A stretch of 64,000 nucleotides of DNA from positions 558,001 to 622,000 of the forward strand of contig JAUCEF010000006.1 in assembly GCA_033558025.1 (NCBI GenBank), written 5' to 3'. A program made the translations under genes and the position numbers. The notes below the pieces were generated by a model. The model was not told the DNA's origin, did not search any database, and saw nothing but the letters and a program-made list of their open reading frames with translations. This DNA is from Phytophthora sp. 'mugwort' (Eukaryota; Oomycota; Peronosporomycetes; Peronosporales; Peronosporaceae). Shown piece by piece: positions 49,296 through 59,829 of the stretch (position 1 is its first letter; each line of letters starts with the position of its first letter).

Positions 49296-50822
49296 ATGAT
49301 ACTTCCTGCGCTCTTGCGTACGGCCCGCCGCCACATCGGCGGCGTCTCTGTTGCCCAGACCTTTGCCAAATCCGCCGCTGCTCGAGCTTTCTCCACGCCC
49401 CCACGAAACCCCGCGCTCGCCTCCTGGACCGACGACGACAAGGCTTACTTCCAGCAACTGCTTAAGCCCGAGAGCGTGCTCACCGATTCAGACGACACTG
49501 AGGCATACACGGTGGACTGGCTCAAGAAATACAAGGCGCGGAGCAGCCACCAGATGGTACTTAAGCCTAAGACAACAGAGCATGTCTCCGCCATCCTCAA
49601 GTACTGCAATGAGCGCAACCTTCCGGTGGTGCCGCAGGGAGGCAATACAGGCTTGGTGGGCGGCAGCGTACCGGTGTACGACGAGATCGTTTTGTCGACG
49701 AGTGCGATGAGCAATGTGATCTCCTTCGACGAGGTGTCTGGTATTTTGGTGTGCGAGGCCGGCTGCATCCTGGAAAACCTGGACAACTACGTGGCTAAGC
49801 ACGGCTACATGATGCCTTTGGATCTTGCTGCTAAAGGCACTTGTCAGATTGGAGGCAATGTGGCTGCCAACGCTGGTGGCCTGCGTCTGTTGAGGTATGG
49901 ATCGCTGCATGGTACAGTATTGGGAATTGAGGCTGTGCTAGTGGACGGTACGGTAATTGACTGTCTGAGCACGATGCGCAAGGATAACACGGGCTACGAT
50001 CTGAAGCAGCTGTTTATCGGATCGGAGGGCACCCTGGGCGTGGTGACAAAGGTTTCGATCCTGACGCCGCCGCGTTCATCTTCCAAGAATGTCGCTCTGT
50101 TGGCGTGCGAAGACTTTGAGGCTTGCCAAAAGGCCTTCGTAGAGGCGAAGAAGAACCTGGGCGAAGTGTTGTCGGCTGTGGAGTTCATGGACCGTCAGTC
50201 GCTAGACATGGTTCTGACCCAGCAAGATTGGACAAAAGACCCCCTCGAGACGCCTAGCCCATTCTACGTGCTGATTGAGACGTCGGGAAGCAACGCTGGG
50301 CACGATATGGAAAAACTGGAGGCGTATTTGGAAGATATCATGGGATCTGGTGTTGTGGCTGATGGCACGGTCGCTCAGGATGAGGCCCAGGCACACAAAT
50401 TGTTTATGCTGCGCGAAGACATTTCGATGTCGCTTAGTTCTCGTGGATATGTGTACAAGTACGATATATCGCTGCCCATGAAGCAGTACTACAAGATCGT
50501 GGAAGATGTTCGTGAGAAGATGGTACCTCTTGGCGCTGAGGTGGTCGGATTTGGCCACATGGGTGACTGCAACCTACACCTTAACATCTCCACACCCGAA
50601 TACAACGACAAGGTGTTTAACGCGCTGGAGCCGTACGTCTTCGAGTGGACTTCCAAGTACCGCGGAAGCATCAGCTCGGAGCATGGCATCGGCACGCACA
50701 AGCCGTCGTACCTTCACCTGTCCAAGTCGGACAACTCGATTCAACTCATGAGGCAAATGAAGCAGATGATGGACCCCAAGGGAATCCTCAACCCGTACAA
50801 GGTTCTTCCCGCTAAGGCGTAA
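49296..50822 (+). CDS. D2HGDH: Mitochondrial D-2-hydroxyglutarate dehydrogenase (FAD)
   Basis: A 508-aa flavoenzyme of the FAD-binding oxidase/VAO family that oxidises D-2-hydroxyglutarate to 2-oxoglutarate; D-lactate dehydrogenase is the nearest alternative. Residues 1-40 (LLRTARRHIGGVSVAQTFAK) are a mitochondrial presequence. FAD-binding motifs VVPQGGNTGLVGGSVPV and KGTCQIGGNVAANAGGLRLL are intact, as are YGSLHGTVLGIEAVL, FIGSEGTLGVVTKVSI, the metal-site GFGHMGDCNLHLN and SSEHGIGTHK near the C-terminus, and the last residues DPKGILNPYKVLP. The start at 49296 is chosen because it opens the targeting peptide. A decayed partial copy follows at about 51.4-52.0 kb. Confidence 0.92.
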   Translation: MILPALLRTARRHIGGVSVAQTFAKSAAARAFSTPPRNPALASWTDDDKAYFQQLLKPESVLTDSDDTEAYTVDWLKKYKARSSHQMVLKPKTTEHVSAILKYCNERNLPVVPQGGNTGLVGGSVPVYDEIVLSTSAMSNVISFDEVSGILVCEAGCILENLDNYVAKHGYMMPLDLAAKGTCQIGGNVAANAGGLRLLRYGSLHGTVLGIEAVLVDGTVIDCLSTMRKDNTGYDLKQLFIGSEGTLGVVTKVSILTPPRSSSKNVALLACEDFEACQKAFVEAKKNLGEVLSAVEFMDRQSLDMVLTQQDWTKDPLETPSPFYVLIETSGSNAGHDMEKLEAYLEDIMGSGVVADGTVAQDEAQAHKLFMLREDISMSLSSRGYVYKYDISLPMKQYYKIVEDVREKMVPLGAEVVGFGHMGDCNLHLNISTPEYNDKVFNALEPYVFEWTSKYRGSISSEHGIGTHKPSYLHLSKSDNSIQLMRQMKQMMDPKGILNPYKVLPAKA

Positions 50823-51257
50823 GGTTGGTGCGGCTTATTCGGTAAGCCAAAATGTAACCTTGCATGCGCTACTGAAACATAACTCTGTGTGACTAAGAGC
50901 ACCCTAATGCCTAGACCGCTATCATCGGCAAAGTGAACATCCAACGTGTTGGTGGTTCTTTATGCGGATAAACACAGTTCTTGCATCTACGGTAGCACCG
51001 GATGAACCGACTCAACGAGCTCGACTGCCCTACGAACCTGGCACAATGGTAGTTTCTTACTTAAGTACTTTCCAACAAACACTTGTACAATGCTATAAGT
51101 CGAGGAATGAAGTGGCTAATAGCACTGTGCATGACCTCCAACTTCAACTTCCGGGATTGATCATGGACCTGCTGGACACCAATCCACAATCTTACCTCCT
51201 GAGCCGTCAACACATTGAATGTTGAGTGCTCAAACTAATATTTCTACTTGCTGTCAA
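50823..51257. other. Spacer after D2HGDH
   Basis: Contains the expected 3' UTR and an open frame (50962-51225) without recognisable features; I see no supported gene. Confidence 0.4.
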
Positions 51258-51400
51258 CTTAACATCCGCGTGCATCGATGGCGCCAACAAAGCGATACCG
51301 GGACAGGTTACCCGTGGTGCTGAAGAGCCTTCCTGCAGCCACGGGCGCGGCAGAAGTGCGGGTTCTCGTCGTTATGGATGCGCATGTGCTCCATGAGCGT
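51258..51400 (-). pseudogene. C2H2 zinc-finger gene fragment
   Basis: Minus strand reads TLMEHMRIHNDENPHFCRAR then GC-RKA; after a one-base frameshift it continues FSTTGNLSRYRFVGAI. This is the ...H-x3-H linker, next-finger C-x4-C and FSTTGNL spacing of a C2H2 array. Broken and partial. Confidence 0.5.
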
Positions 51401-51452
51401 TACTTGCGGCCGACAAGTTGCTGTATCTTCTGATGACGCCTGGTACAAGCGT

Positions 51453-51980
51453 GTGCCGTTGATCCTGGAGAACCTGGACAACTACGTTGCGAAGCACAAT
51501 CACAGAACGTCAAAGGGAACATGTCAGGTCGGTGGTAACGTGCCGGCGGTCTGATTGCTACATTACGGTTCAACTTATGGTACTGTGCTGGGTGTTGAAG
51601 TGGTTCCGGTTGTTGGCACTCTCCATGACTGTTTAAGCGCCATGCACAAGCTGAAGCAGTTGTTTATCGTGTCGTTGCCGTTTGCGCAATACTAAACATA
51701 CTTTGAATTAGTAAAATCGAGGACGAAACCGGGCAAGCTTGTAGTGTGTACTACGGCATCTGATTATCTCGATGATGACCGCGTTGGGGTCGTTCATCTC
51801 CGAGTGGACGCCAAGTCTCGCGGCAGCATTTGTGCGGAGCACAAACACACGTACCATTATCCGTCCAAGTCTGATAACGCATAAAGCTTATGCAACAGTC
51901 TGTTGCGCTGTGTTGCCAACAGATGAAGAACATGACCATAAGGGGACTTTGAATCCCTACGAGGTCTATCCAGAGACCAA
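51453..51980 (+). pseudogene. Decayed partial copy of D2HGDH
   Basis: The translation LILENLDNYVAKHNH, then [42 protein letters not shown] follows the active gene at 49760-50020, with small deletions and an in-frame stop. After a gap of hundreds of codons the C-terminal end returns (EWTPSLAA/GSICAEHKH, YPSKSDNA, and NPYEVYP matching NPYKVLP). Same strand as the parent and about 0.6 kb after it, so a tandem-duplication relic is more likely than a retrocopy. Confidence 0.85.
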
Positions 51981-52081
51981 TAAAATGACCAATTGACCGC
52001 CAACCAAGTACATCCGAGGTGTGAACGAACTCTACTGTAGATTCTCCAGCAGCGCGGGTTGTATACGTGTAGAACACTAAA

Positions 52082-53047
52082 CTAACTGAATTCTGTCGCG
52101 AGCTCGAGATTTAGATACGAGACGTCGACACCGCCTAAAATTCGTTCCTGGAGTTCGTCTTCATTCTCACCTTGAAGAGTCAAGTAGAGATGCATCCGCA
52201 GGTATCCAGACCAGCTTTGACACATGGACCCAATGTATTGTGCCGTGGTGCTAGAGGCCACGTCCAAATCCAGCTCAAAGTAGTTGCTGCGACAGAAGTA
52301 GCGCTGTGTAAGCTTGTTGCCCGTGAGTGCGGGGCAATTCGGCACCAGCGTCTGCAAGATCCACGGACCCTCAACGAGGTTTGGGATGAGCTTGAAGCGG
52401 TTGTTGCGGAACTCGTCGTCTCCTTCGTCGCAAAACCTGTTGAGCAGACGATGGAACGCTGTAGTGTCGTCTTCTTCCTCGGGGTTCTTGGGTGCTGGCG
52501 GCAGGAGCCAATAGATCACAAGACTCAGGTTGTCTGCATTCGGCAGCTCCATGTTCACGATGAACACACGCGATTCTGGAAACTTCTCCCGGCAATAGGT
52601 TAGCACGCTATTAGAGCGTGTCTCCTCCTTCATAGCGAGATGGTGGCGTTCTTCGGCCGTGTAGAATTTCCACAGATCCACGTGCAGCAGCTTGCCGATG
52701 GCCTTTCCAGCGGGTACCTTGACCTGGTCTTCCATGTACGTTTTGCCGCGCACCTGGACGTCGTGGGTGTCCGGCTCGGTCCACATCTTCCGGATCTCGC
52801 GCGAGTGCACTGCGAACGGAGCATCTTCAAACTCAGACGACTCGGACGTGATGATATCCGTGCTCCAGGCGCCAGACGTCACGACGCCTTGCAGCTTATT
52901 CGTGTCGCCTGGCTCAATGTACTCGTCTAGGTCCTCAACGGTGACGCTGTTAATCTCCATGGGCTCGTGCGGCAGTCCACAGCTCCAGTCCAAGTCCAGG
53001 CGCGTGCAGCTCTTGCGACGGCAAATTTGCACGCTCAATGTCGACAT
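52082..53047 (-). CDS. EDR2 C-terminal (DUF1336) domain protein
   Basis: A 321-aa protein. Most of it is the DUF1336/EDR2_C domain: AWSTDIITSESSEFEDAPFA, RGKTYMEDQVKVPAGKAIGK, LLHVDLWKFYTAEER, VFIVNMELPNADNLSLVIYW, FKLIPNLVEGPWILQTLVPN (W-x3-V type core), GNKLTQRYFCRSNYFELDLD and MCQSWSGYLRMHLYLTLQG. In plants this domain sits behind PH-START modules in a lipid-binding pathogen-response protein; here it stands alone after a short N-terminus. Start 53047 (MSTLSVQICRRK) is preferred to the in-frame Met at 53251, whose leader crosses the likely promoter (TCATCTCC at 53076-53069). Confidence 0.85.
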   Translation of the reverse strand: MSTLSVQICRRKSCTRLDLDWSCGLPHEPMEINSVTVEDLDEYIEPGDTNKLQGVVTSGAWSTDIITSESSEFEDAPFAVHSREIRKMWTEPDTHDVQVRGKTYMEDQVKVPAGKAIGKLLHVDLWKFYTAEERHHLAMKEETRSNSVLTYCREKFPESRVFIVNMELPNADNLSLVIYWLLPPAPKNPEEEDDTTAFHRLLNRFCDEGDDEFRNNRFKLIPNLVEGPWILQTLVPNCPALTGNKLTQRYFCRSNYFELDLDVASSTTAQYIGSMCQSWSGYLRMHLYLTLQGENEDELQERILGGVDVSYLNLELATEFS

Positions 53048-53403
53048 CCGGAGGAAAATCCTGGGGGGAGATGACGTTCTCTCTCTCTCGCTACGGAGAA
53101 AGAAATAAGCTCTAGCGCAGCTCGACGACGAGCCTTGCCTTGCGGGTAAAGGAGCTCGTCCGGCAGGAATTGAATTGAGGCGATGACGCCGAGTGTTGAT
53201 GATTGGATAGTCAAACTCATGTCGCATGCGGATGAATATACTGCGTGGCATACACCATTATCAGGGCAAAAAATCGGAGTGATGGTCACTTCAACTTGGG
53301 GAAACCGTACACGGGAATGCGCACTTGCCGCCTAAAAATGGAGCTGCTGTCTTCTCTTTGTGTGTCAGCGCCTTCGTAGACACTATAATAGCGAGTAAAG
53401 ACG
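53048..53403. promoter_or_regulatory. Divergent promoter region for EDR2-domain gene and CCDC146
   Basis: The minus strand carries TCATCTCCC about 22 bp before the EDR2-domain start, an initiator-like motif. On plus, a pyrimidine stretch (CTGTCTTCTCTTTGTG near 53348) precedes the CCDC146 ATG. Confidence 0.4.
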
Positions 53404-56376
53404 ATGGTCGAGCCCCAGAACGTTGACGGCCCTCTCCCAGAGTCCGCATCGCCGTCGCTCTCCAGCAGCAACAGCCTCGCGAACACCCGCAGTAATCCCC
53501 TGAGCAACAATGGCGAGTTACTAGAGAACGAGGGACTGGACGACGAAGAGTATGGCGCTCTTGGAGGTCGAAACGCCGCTGGAGGAGCAGTTGGCACTGC
53601 CATGGGCGCACCTGCGTCCGCCATGTCGGCGAGGGCGTCAGCCTTCCGCCTACTGGAGCAGTATTTCGAGGCGGATATGCTGACTCTCGACCAGCTGCAG
53701 TTCCACAAGGAGAAATACACCAAGCTTCACTCTTGCGTTTTGGCGACGTACAAACACGAGAAGCAGCTGCTGAAGGAGGCGAAGGCACTTAATCGAAACC
53801 TCCTTGGGGAGAAGATTCAAGTGGAGAAGCAGGCGATCCGCAAGGCAGAAGAGATGGCAGCATTCTCGTCTGTAGAGCGCGAAAAGGACCGCGCGTTGAA
53901 GGAGATGGCTGAAGGAGTCGATCGTGATGCCGTGTTGACCTTCGAGATCACAGAGCTGCAGCGTGAATACGCCGATTTGGTGGCGGAGAAGGAGGCCATT
54001 CTAGCAGCCCACGCGAAGCTCATTGAACCTGAAGTGCGGCAGCTGACGACCGAGATTGCAGGGCTTACGGACGAGACACATCGCCTAGATAGCGAGTTGG
54101 TGAAGGATATGCAGCGCAAGCGGGAGTACCTAGCGCGTTTAGACTTCTTGCATCAAGAAAATGCACGGCTCGAGCAAACTGGTGCGGCTGAATCCAAGCG
54201 CCTCACTCAGCTTCAAGGAGACCCTGATCGTATGCAGAAACAAGCAGACGTTGTCGCACGTGCCGTCGCAGGGCTAGAAAGGGAGAGCAATAAGGATAAG
54301 GTGCGCGCTGTGGAGCTGCAAGCTGCTGTGGAGGCTACTGCTTCAAAATTACACGATGGCGATGAGGTTCAACGAGAACTCGCACAAAAATTGGACGTGC
54401 ATCGAGAGACGATCGACCAGCGTCAGCGTGATGTGGATCATGTGACACTGCACCTTCGTGAAGAGCAGAATGTCAATGTCATGCGGCTTAGCGAGAAGAC
54501 GCGGCTTGATATGCGCGCGAAGTCGCTGGATGCCGCCGCACGTCGGGAAAGTGAGAGGTGTGCAAAAGCACAAAAAGACTATGACCGCTTGAAACGTGAA
54601 CTCAAAAAGCAAATTTTCATGCTGGATAGCAGCAAGGCGTTGCTGCCAAATCTTCGAGCGCAAGTGGTTGATGTACAGCATCAGGTGTCAGCATTGCGCT
54701 CTGAAAACAAGGATCAAGCCCAGCGCCAACTGGATGTGAAGCAGCAGGTAGACCTACTCATCGCTCGTTTCTTGAAACAGGAGGACGGCGAGAAGGCTCA
54801 AAGTGGAGAACTAGAAGCACTATCGGCCCAAGTCACCGAACTTGAAGCTGAAGTCGCACAGTGGTTAGTTGAGGAGAGCAAGCAGAAAAAGCTGGTGACG
54901 ATGCTCACTGCGCAACGCGAGCTGAAAGCCCGCGAAGCCACATCAGCACTGACGGCTGAGCGCCAAACTCAGCAGGAGCTTAAGACCAAGGAGCTCGTGA
55001 TTTTCGATTTGGCAAAAAAGTGGAACGAGACGACAAATCACCTGCGTGAATTTTCAGCACTATATGACGTCGTTAAGAATGAACGCAACAAGTACGTGAA
55101 CCTCATTCAGGCATCTACGCAAGCACTAGCCGAGATGAAGGAAAAAATCAAGATTCTCAACAATGAAGTCGAGGTGCTTCGCAACGAGTCATTGGCAAAG
55201 GACAAGGCACTCGTGAAAGAAAAGTTAGCACACGCAACAGCGCAATGCTCGCGCGACTCGCTGCGTCTCGACACCAACAAGTCACACGATGCGTACCGGA
55301 CGAAACAAGAGCAAGTTGAACAACAAATTGTCGAAATTGACAAGCTCAACGGTATTATTACGCATACGGAAAAGGAGTTGCTGCGCTTGAAGAAGAAGTA
55401 TGAACTCTCAGTGGATGCACGGAACTCAACTGGTGTACAGCTTATTGATCGCAATGACGAGCTGTGTATTCTTTACGAAAAGTCGAATCTTGAAGAGCAG
55501 GCCCTCAGCGCAGGAGAGAACGGGCTAACACATAAAGACCAAGAGATCCGAGTGCTCAGAATGCAGCTTGCTGATCTCCAGCGTCAGCTTGAAAATGCGC
55601 GGAGACAATTGCCACACCTGCCTGAGCTTGCCCAGCGCATCCTAGTTCTGCAAGAAGACTTAAAGCAAGAGAAGGATGTGACGGAATTACTGTGCCGTGA
55701 TCTCGAAACTCCGAAAAATAGCGATCGGTGGCGTGCTCTCGGTGGAGATGACCCGGACGAAGAGCAGCTTGCAGCCAAACTCGTGTACATGGAGGAACGA
55801 TACCATCACAAAAAGGAGCAGCTTCTTGAGAAAGAGCTGCTACTTGAAGAAATCACAGGCCTATCTAATAAGCTTCGAACACAAGCCTCTGCACGCAGAG
55901 GTGAGACTTTGGAGCTTGCTAAGCGAGTCAACGATTTTCAAGGTCGTATCAAGGAGACAACGCGTCGCATGATGGCTGTTGTTTCGGAGCTTTCGATGTA
56001 CCAAGCTACAGCAATGAAGCTCCAGCAAGAGAAGCACGATGCTTCCGTTGATGTTGAGGGATGCCAGAAGCGCGCTATTGCGGGTTATGCGCCAAGCGTC
56101 TTCTGCGAGCAACAACTTGTACGGTTGCAAACTCAGAAGCTCCAGAACAACGAGGTGCGAGCTGCAAAAGATTTGGCAAAAGCTGCAGCCGCACACGCTG
56201 CTAACTTCCCATCGCAGCTCACGTATACAACCGCTGAGGCTCGACCGAATGCGTACATTCCAGAGGACTTGGGTATCCCAAAGCCGTATGGTCAACAAGC
56301 ACCATTTAAACCCTCACAACAGGGAACTACGATGCGCCACATCCGCATGCCGCAAAAACGGGATATTGAGATCTAG
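53404..56376 (+). CDS. CCDC146: CCDC146/MBO2-family axonemal coiled-coil protein
   Basis: A 990-aa single exon, nearly all coiled coil after a ~70-aa low-complexity N-terminus. Family landmarks are LREFSALYDVVKNERNKYVN, STGVQLIDRNDELCILYEKS, the ELSMYQATAMKLQQEK segment, and a diagnostic C-terminus TTAEARPNAYIPEDLGIPKP ... APFKPSQQGTTMRHIRMP. CCDC146/MBO2 is a doublet-microtubule or basal-body protein needed for normal flagellar beating, so it would act in the zoospore flagella of an oomycete. Start 53404 is the first Met and falls just after the divergent promoter. Confidence 0.9.
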   Translation: MVEPQNVDGPLPESASPSLSSSNSLANTRSNPLSNNGELLENEGLDDEEYGALGGRNAAGGAVGTAMGAPASAMSARASAFRLLEQYFEADMLTLDQLQFHKEKYTKLHSCVLATYKHEKQLLKEAKALNRNLLGEKIQVEKQAIRKAEEMAAFSSVEREKDRALKEMAEGVDRDAVLTFEITELQREYADLVAEKEAILAAHAKLIEPEVRQLTTEIAGLTDETHRLDSELVKDMQRKREYLARLDFLHQENARLEQTGAAESKRLTQLQGDPDRMQKQADVVARAVAGLERESNKDKVRAVELQAAVEATASKLHDGDEVQRELAQKLDVHRETIDQRQRDVDHVTLHLREEQNVNVMRLSEKTRLDMRAKSLDAAARRESERCAKAQKDYDRLKRELKKQIFMLDSSKALLPNLRAQVVDVQHQVSALRSENKDQAQRQLDVKQQVDLLIARFLKQEDGEKAQSGELEALSAQVTELEAEVAQWLVEESKQKKLVTMLTAQRELKAREATSALTAERQTQQELKTKELVIFDLAKKWNETTNHLREFSALYDVVKNERNKYVNLIQASTQALAEMKEKIKILNNEVEVLRNESLAKDKALVKEKLAHATAQCSRDSLRLDTNKSHDAYRTKQEQVEQQIVEIDKLNGIITHTEKELLRLKKKYELSVDARNSTGVQLIDRNDELCILYEKSNLEEQALSAGENGLTHKDQEIRVLRMQLADLQRQLENARRQLPHLPELAQRILVLQEDLKQEKDVTELLCRDLETPKNSDRWRALGGDDPDEEQLAAKLVYMEERYHHKKEQLLEKELLLEEITGLSNKLRTQASARRGETLELAKRVNDFQGRIKETTRRMMAVVSELSMYQATAMKLQQEKHDASVDVEGCQKRAIAGYAPSVFCEQQLVRLQTQKLQNNEVRAAKDLAKAAAAHAANFPSQLTYTTAEARPNAYIPEDLGIPKPYGQQAPFKPSQQGTTMRHIRMPQKRDIEI

Positions 56377-56686
56377 CCAAAATTCATGTCTGCCATACCA
56401 ACTCGTTTATTTCCGCACTAATTCTCTATGCCAATTGGTAGCTGGCATCCTAGATTTTTTTATCTTTCAGGACTCCTTAAAATGGATATTTTCGCACTTT
56501 TCGTAAAGAAGAAAATTAAGGTTCATGGCTCGTTGTTTGGGTGCGATACATATTTGGACGGAAAGATACGACGGACGCAAAACAATGACACATTGGGTTT
56601 TTGTTGAACGTGCCTATACAACAATTTTAGCAAACGAGGTCGCAAGAGTTGCGTGGCGCTAAAGTCCACTCAAAATTAGAAGTGAA
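56377..56686. other. Spacer after CCDC146
   Basis: AT-rich; no gene or convincing pogo terminal repeat recognised. Confidence 0.4.
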
Positions 56687-57970
56687 ATGGAGGACGCCGC
56701 GGAGGACAGCGCTACTGCGCGCTTCCGGCAAAAGAGTGTGGCTGATAATGGAACGCAGAGCGGTGATTCAGATGATGTCGTTGCTGAGGTTGATGGCAGC
56801 GATATCCACGTGAAAGTTCGAGACCGTCGAAATGCATATCCCAACGCCCTGAAGGTGAAGGTGCTGGACAATGTTAGTGCCGGTCTAAGCATCACTGAAG
56901 CTGCAAGAATTCACGGCATCAAGTCGCGGAAGGATTGCTGTGCATGGTGGAACAAAGCAGGTGACAAGATTAGAGAAGCGTATGACAACAAGAAGAGGTC
57001 TAAATGCAGCGTTGGTGGTCAAGGGAGGGTTAAACTGTTTTCCCATTGTGATGAACTAGTGCAATGGATTAAGCAGATGTGTTGAGACGACTTCCCGTTG
57101 AAGACGTCGCACGTGTTAGTGATCATGGAGGAGGAGTACAGTGTACAGTGAATTCACGGCGGCGAACGTCCGCCAAAAACAAAGAAGATAGCCTAGACCG
57201 CATGATGGGGCGTATAATTCACAAGCATGGGTTCGATTATTGCCGCCCCACGAAATCAATTCTTTCGACACAGGACCTCGCGACAGAGCAGCGCAAGTTT
57301 TCCAGTGGCGTCGAAACCCAAGTGAACGCCACGTACGCTAGAGCTTGCGTATTCAACGCTGATGATACGGCGGTCCTCTACGATGACACCCCCACTCGCA
57401 TCATCAGCGAGAGAGGGGCCAAAATTAGACGTGAAGATTAAGGGCCGTACGCACTCGGAGCGAGCGAGCGTTTTGTTGATGTGTCCGCCTCGGGTCAAAA
57501 GAAGTTGGACCCGTCATCATTTTCAAGGGGCAGCCTGGAGGCCTTGTGGAGAAGGAGGTGCATAATATATCGAACAAGGTGATGACGGCGATGCAAGCAA
57601 GTGCGTGGATGGATCCTCAAGTATGGAGAAAAGTCATTGTGGAGGAGGCATGGGGTGGCTTTGGATGTAACGTGCAACCGGACCCGCTTGGTCTCTACGT
57701 CGATAACCTCAAATGCCAGGTGAGCACGGAATCGCAGGAAGCGTTGGCAGCAGGGGGCATGGAGGTGGTGCCGCTGCCGAAAAACACCACTTCTGTCCTC
57801 CAACCACTGGACGTTGGAGTCATGGGATCATTCAAGCAGAAGCTCCGCGCGATCGCGTTTTCCTACGGGCTCAGCGCGGTGGGAGCCTCGAGCAACAACC
57901 TGTCACTGCGCGGGCGATTGCTGAAGCTACAGAAGCTGTCGGCCCGGAGAAGCGCAAACGGCTTGTGAAT
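56687..57970 (+). mobile_element. Pogo/Tigger-like transposase, frame-shifted
   Basis: The start MEDAAEDSATARFRQKS leads into a basic helix-turn-helix stretch (KVRDRRNAYPNALKVKVLDN, LSITEAARIHGI). After a break near 57080 the DDE core follows: ACVFNADDTAVLYDDTP (first acidic site), HSERASVLLMCPP in another frame, then LYVDNLKCQVSTESQEAL (second) and PLPKNTTSVLQPLDVGVMGS (third; the Q-P-x-D type). Two or more frameshifts (near 57080, 57440, 57540) and a stop near 57968 disable it. Terminal repeats were not identified. Confidence 0.75.
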
Positions 57971-58941
57971 CGCGTCGTCAAAGCGTGAGACACAGTTAGT
58001 GAGGGCAGCGTTAAGAGGGCTTACCAAAAAGCAGATCTGCAATAGACTCACCAGATAGGGCGGGGTCGTCAGCAGATGCAACTACTGCCTTGTAACCCCA
58101 GCACCAAGGTCACCCTTTTCAGACGATTAACTTTGCAGTTGGGGGAATTGAACCCTCGTCACTTCAATAAAAACTGAGGTCGCAAACCGGTCGAGCCCCA
58201 GAGCGACATTTTGTTGGTACGAAAGTTTTTTTTCCTATGCGTTCTAAAATTTAGTCTTCGAGTTCTGATTGGTTAAATATCAAGGTTGGCTACAAATGTC
58301 ACTCTTTGTGTCCATAGCTTTCAGTATACAATAGAAAATCTAGCGCATCTTTCGGTCCAAATCTGTAACACAGTGCCCGTCAAATGGTTACTAGCTACTA
58401 CTGTTTAGATACATATGTTGTTGTCTCAATGCATATAATACTCTACTTGTTCTAACTACTGCGAATTCAAAATCCTTGGCATGGCTGCCATACATACGGC
58501 AGGTTTCGGGCGGTGCGATACCATCCCTTTTTCTGACAAAACAGACACCTTTATGCAACACCATAAACGTATATACTAAAAGTGACGACTTAGGCTCACT
58601 CTCAAACTTCTTATGCGGCCGCATACGTCCAAATACGATCGCTTGATTGGCCAACTTGATGGCCGCAAGCGTCGGGGAGAAAGAACAGGCGCTCATGCGT
58701 CCATTTCGTCGCATGCGTCCAAGCTGCCACGCAACAGGGTAGGGGGCGCATGAGGACCAGCCAATCAAAGCGCATCATCTGCTACAGCTTCAACATATTA
58801 TTCACTGTCTTCACTGCTTCGATCCTATAGGCATGCTCACTTGTCTTTTGCATCGTCGTTGAGCGTTTGCTGCCATGAAAAACAGTATATCTAGTCGTAC
58901 TGTATCAGCGAAGACGATGGGTTCTATGGAGTTGTCGGCCT
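57971..58941. other. Gene-free stretch with a tRNA-like patch and palindrome
   Basis: Contains a B-box-like GGGTTCAATTCCCCC near 58150 (minus) that does not fold as a tRNA, and the palindrome ATGCGGCCGCAT at 58613-58624. No supported gene. Confidence 0.4.
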
Positions 58942-59169
58942 GTGGTAACTGCAGTACTCGCCGTTGCCGAACAAACGAAGCCCAGGGCTATCCATGTTGT
59001 CCATCGGAGTCTGAATCGGAACTCCCATGCCCAGCGGCTTCTGTTGGGAAAGGAGTTCAAGCAGTATTATCGGATGAGTCACGCAGGATTCGAGAAGCTA
59101 CTTCTCACTGCGTGGGGTGTTTCCGAAAGTGAGTTTAAAAAGTATCGTCCACTCGCACCATCAGGCTGA
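58942..59169 (+). mobile_element. Possible Harbinger-type transposase N-terminal fragment
   Basis: The frame reads LLLGKEFKQYYRMSHAGFEK then LLTAWGVSESEFKKY, the style of transposase N-termini before the DDE core. Short and without ends; low confidence. Confidence 0.35.
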
Positions 59170-59829
59170 GCGTGGAGTACGTTCCAAATGCGGCGGCATT
59201 TTCGTTCTCAACTGATGCGGCCGCATGCAGTTGTTTTAGAGTGGGCCTTACTGAGATCTCCTTTTTGCAGCGAGGCAGTGGCGAGACATGAACTTGAGCA
59301 AGTACTCATGCTCGGTGGAGTCCCGTGCCGCCAGGATTGCACCCTCGAGTTGGTCAACAGTGCGGTACTGGCGACCGTGAGCGCCACGGGGAACACAACA
59401 CCAAACGCTCTGTGAACGGCAGTTCACAAATCCTGGTCTGAGGGGACTGTTATCCAAGTATGTAGATATAAGATTGAATATATTTACAGGTGTTCTCCCT
59501 AATGCGTCTACATACCAACTCTAAGTCACCTACAAAGTATCCTAGATGTTATCCTATTGGGTGTTTCTGAGGATCTTGTACCATATGTGCGGTACACGTC
59601 CATGACATCATTACAGTGACGGTTTACAGTAATGTGCCTCGATAAACAACGGGGCAATAGCGAATATACTGGGAGAACTTATAAACGTGCCAGGAAGGAC
59701 ACGAGATGGGATTTGGGTTTCTGCCACTCATCTCTCCACGATTGGCTGAAACTGACTGCTTTAACATTTCTCATTGGACAGTGACTTACAATTCCGCCAG
59801 TCACATGGACTGTATCGATTTGAATTTGG

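Noticed and set aside
58130..58205. tRNA-like patch with B-box-like GGGTTCAATTCCCCC
   Set aside because: No matching D-arm, acceptor stem or anticodon arm could be folded.
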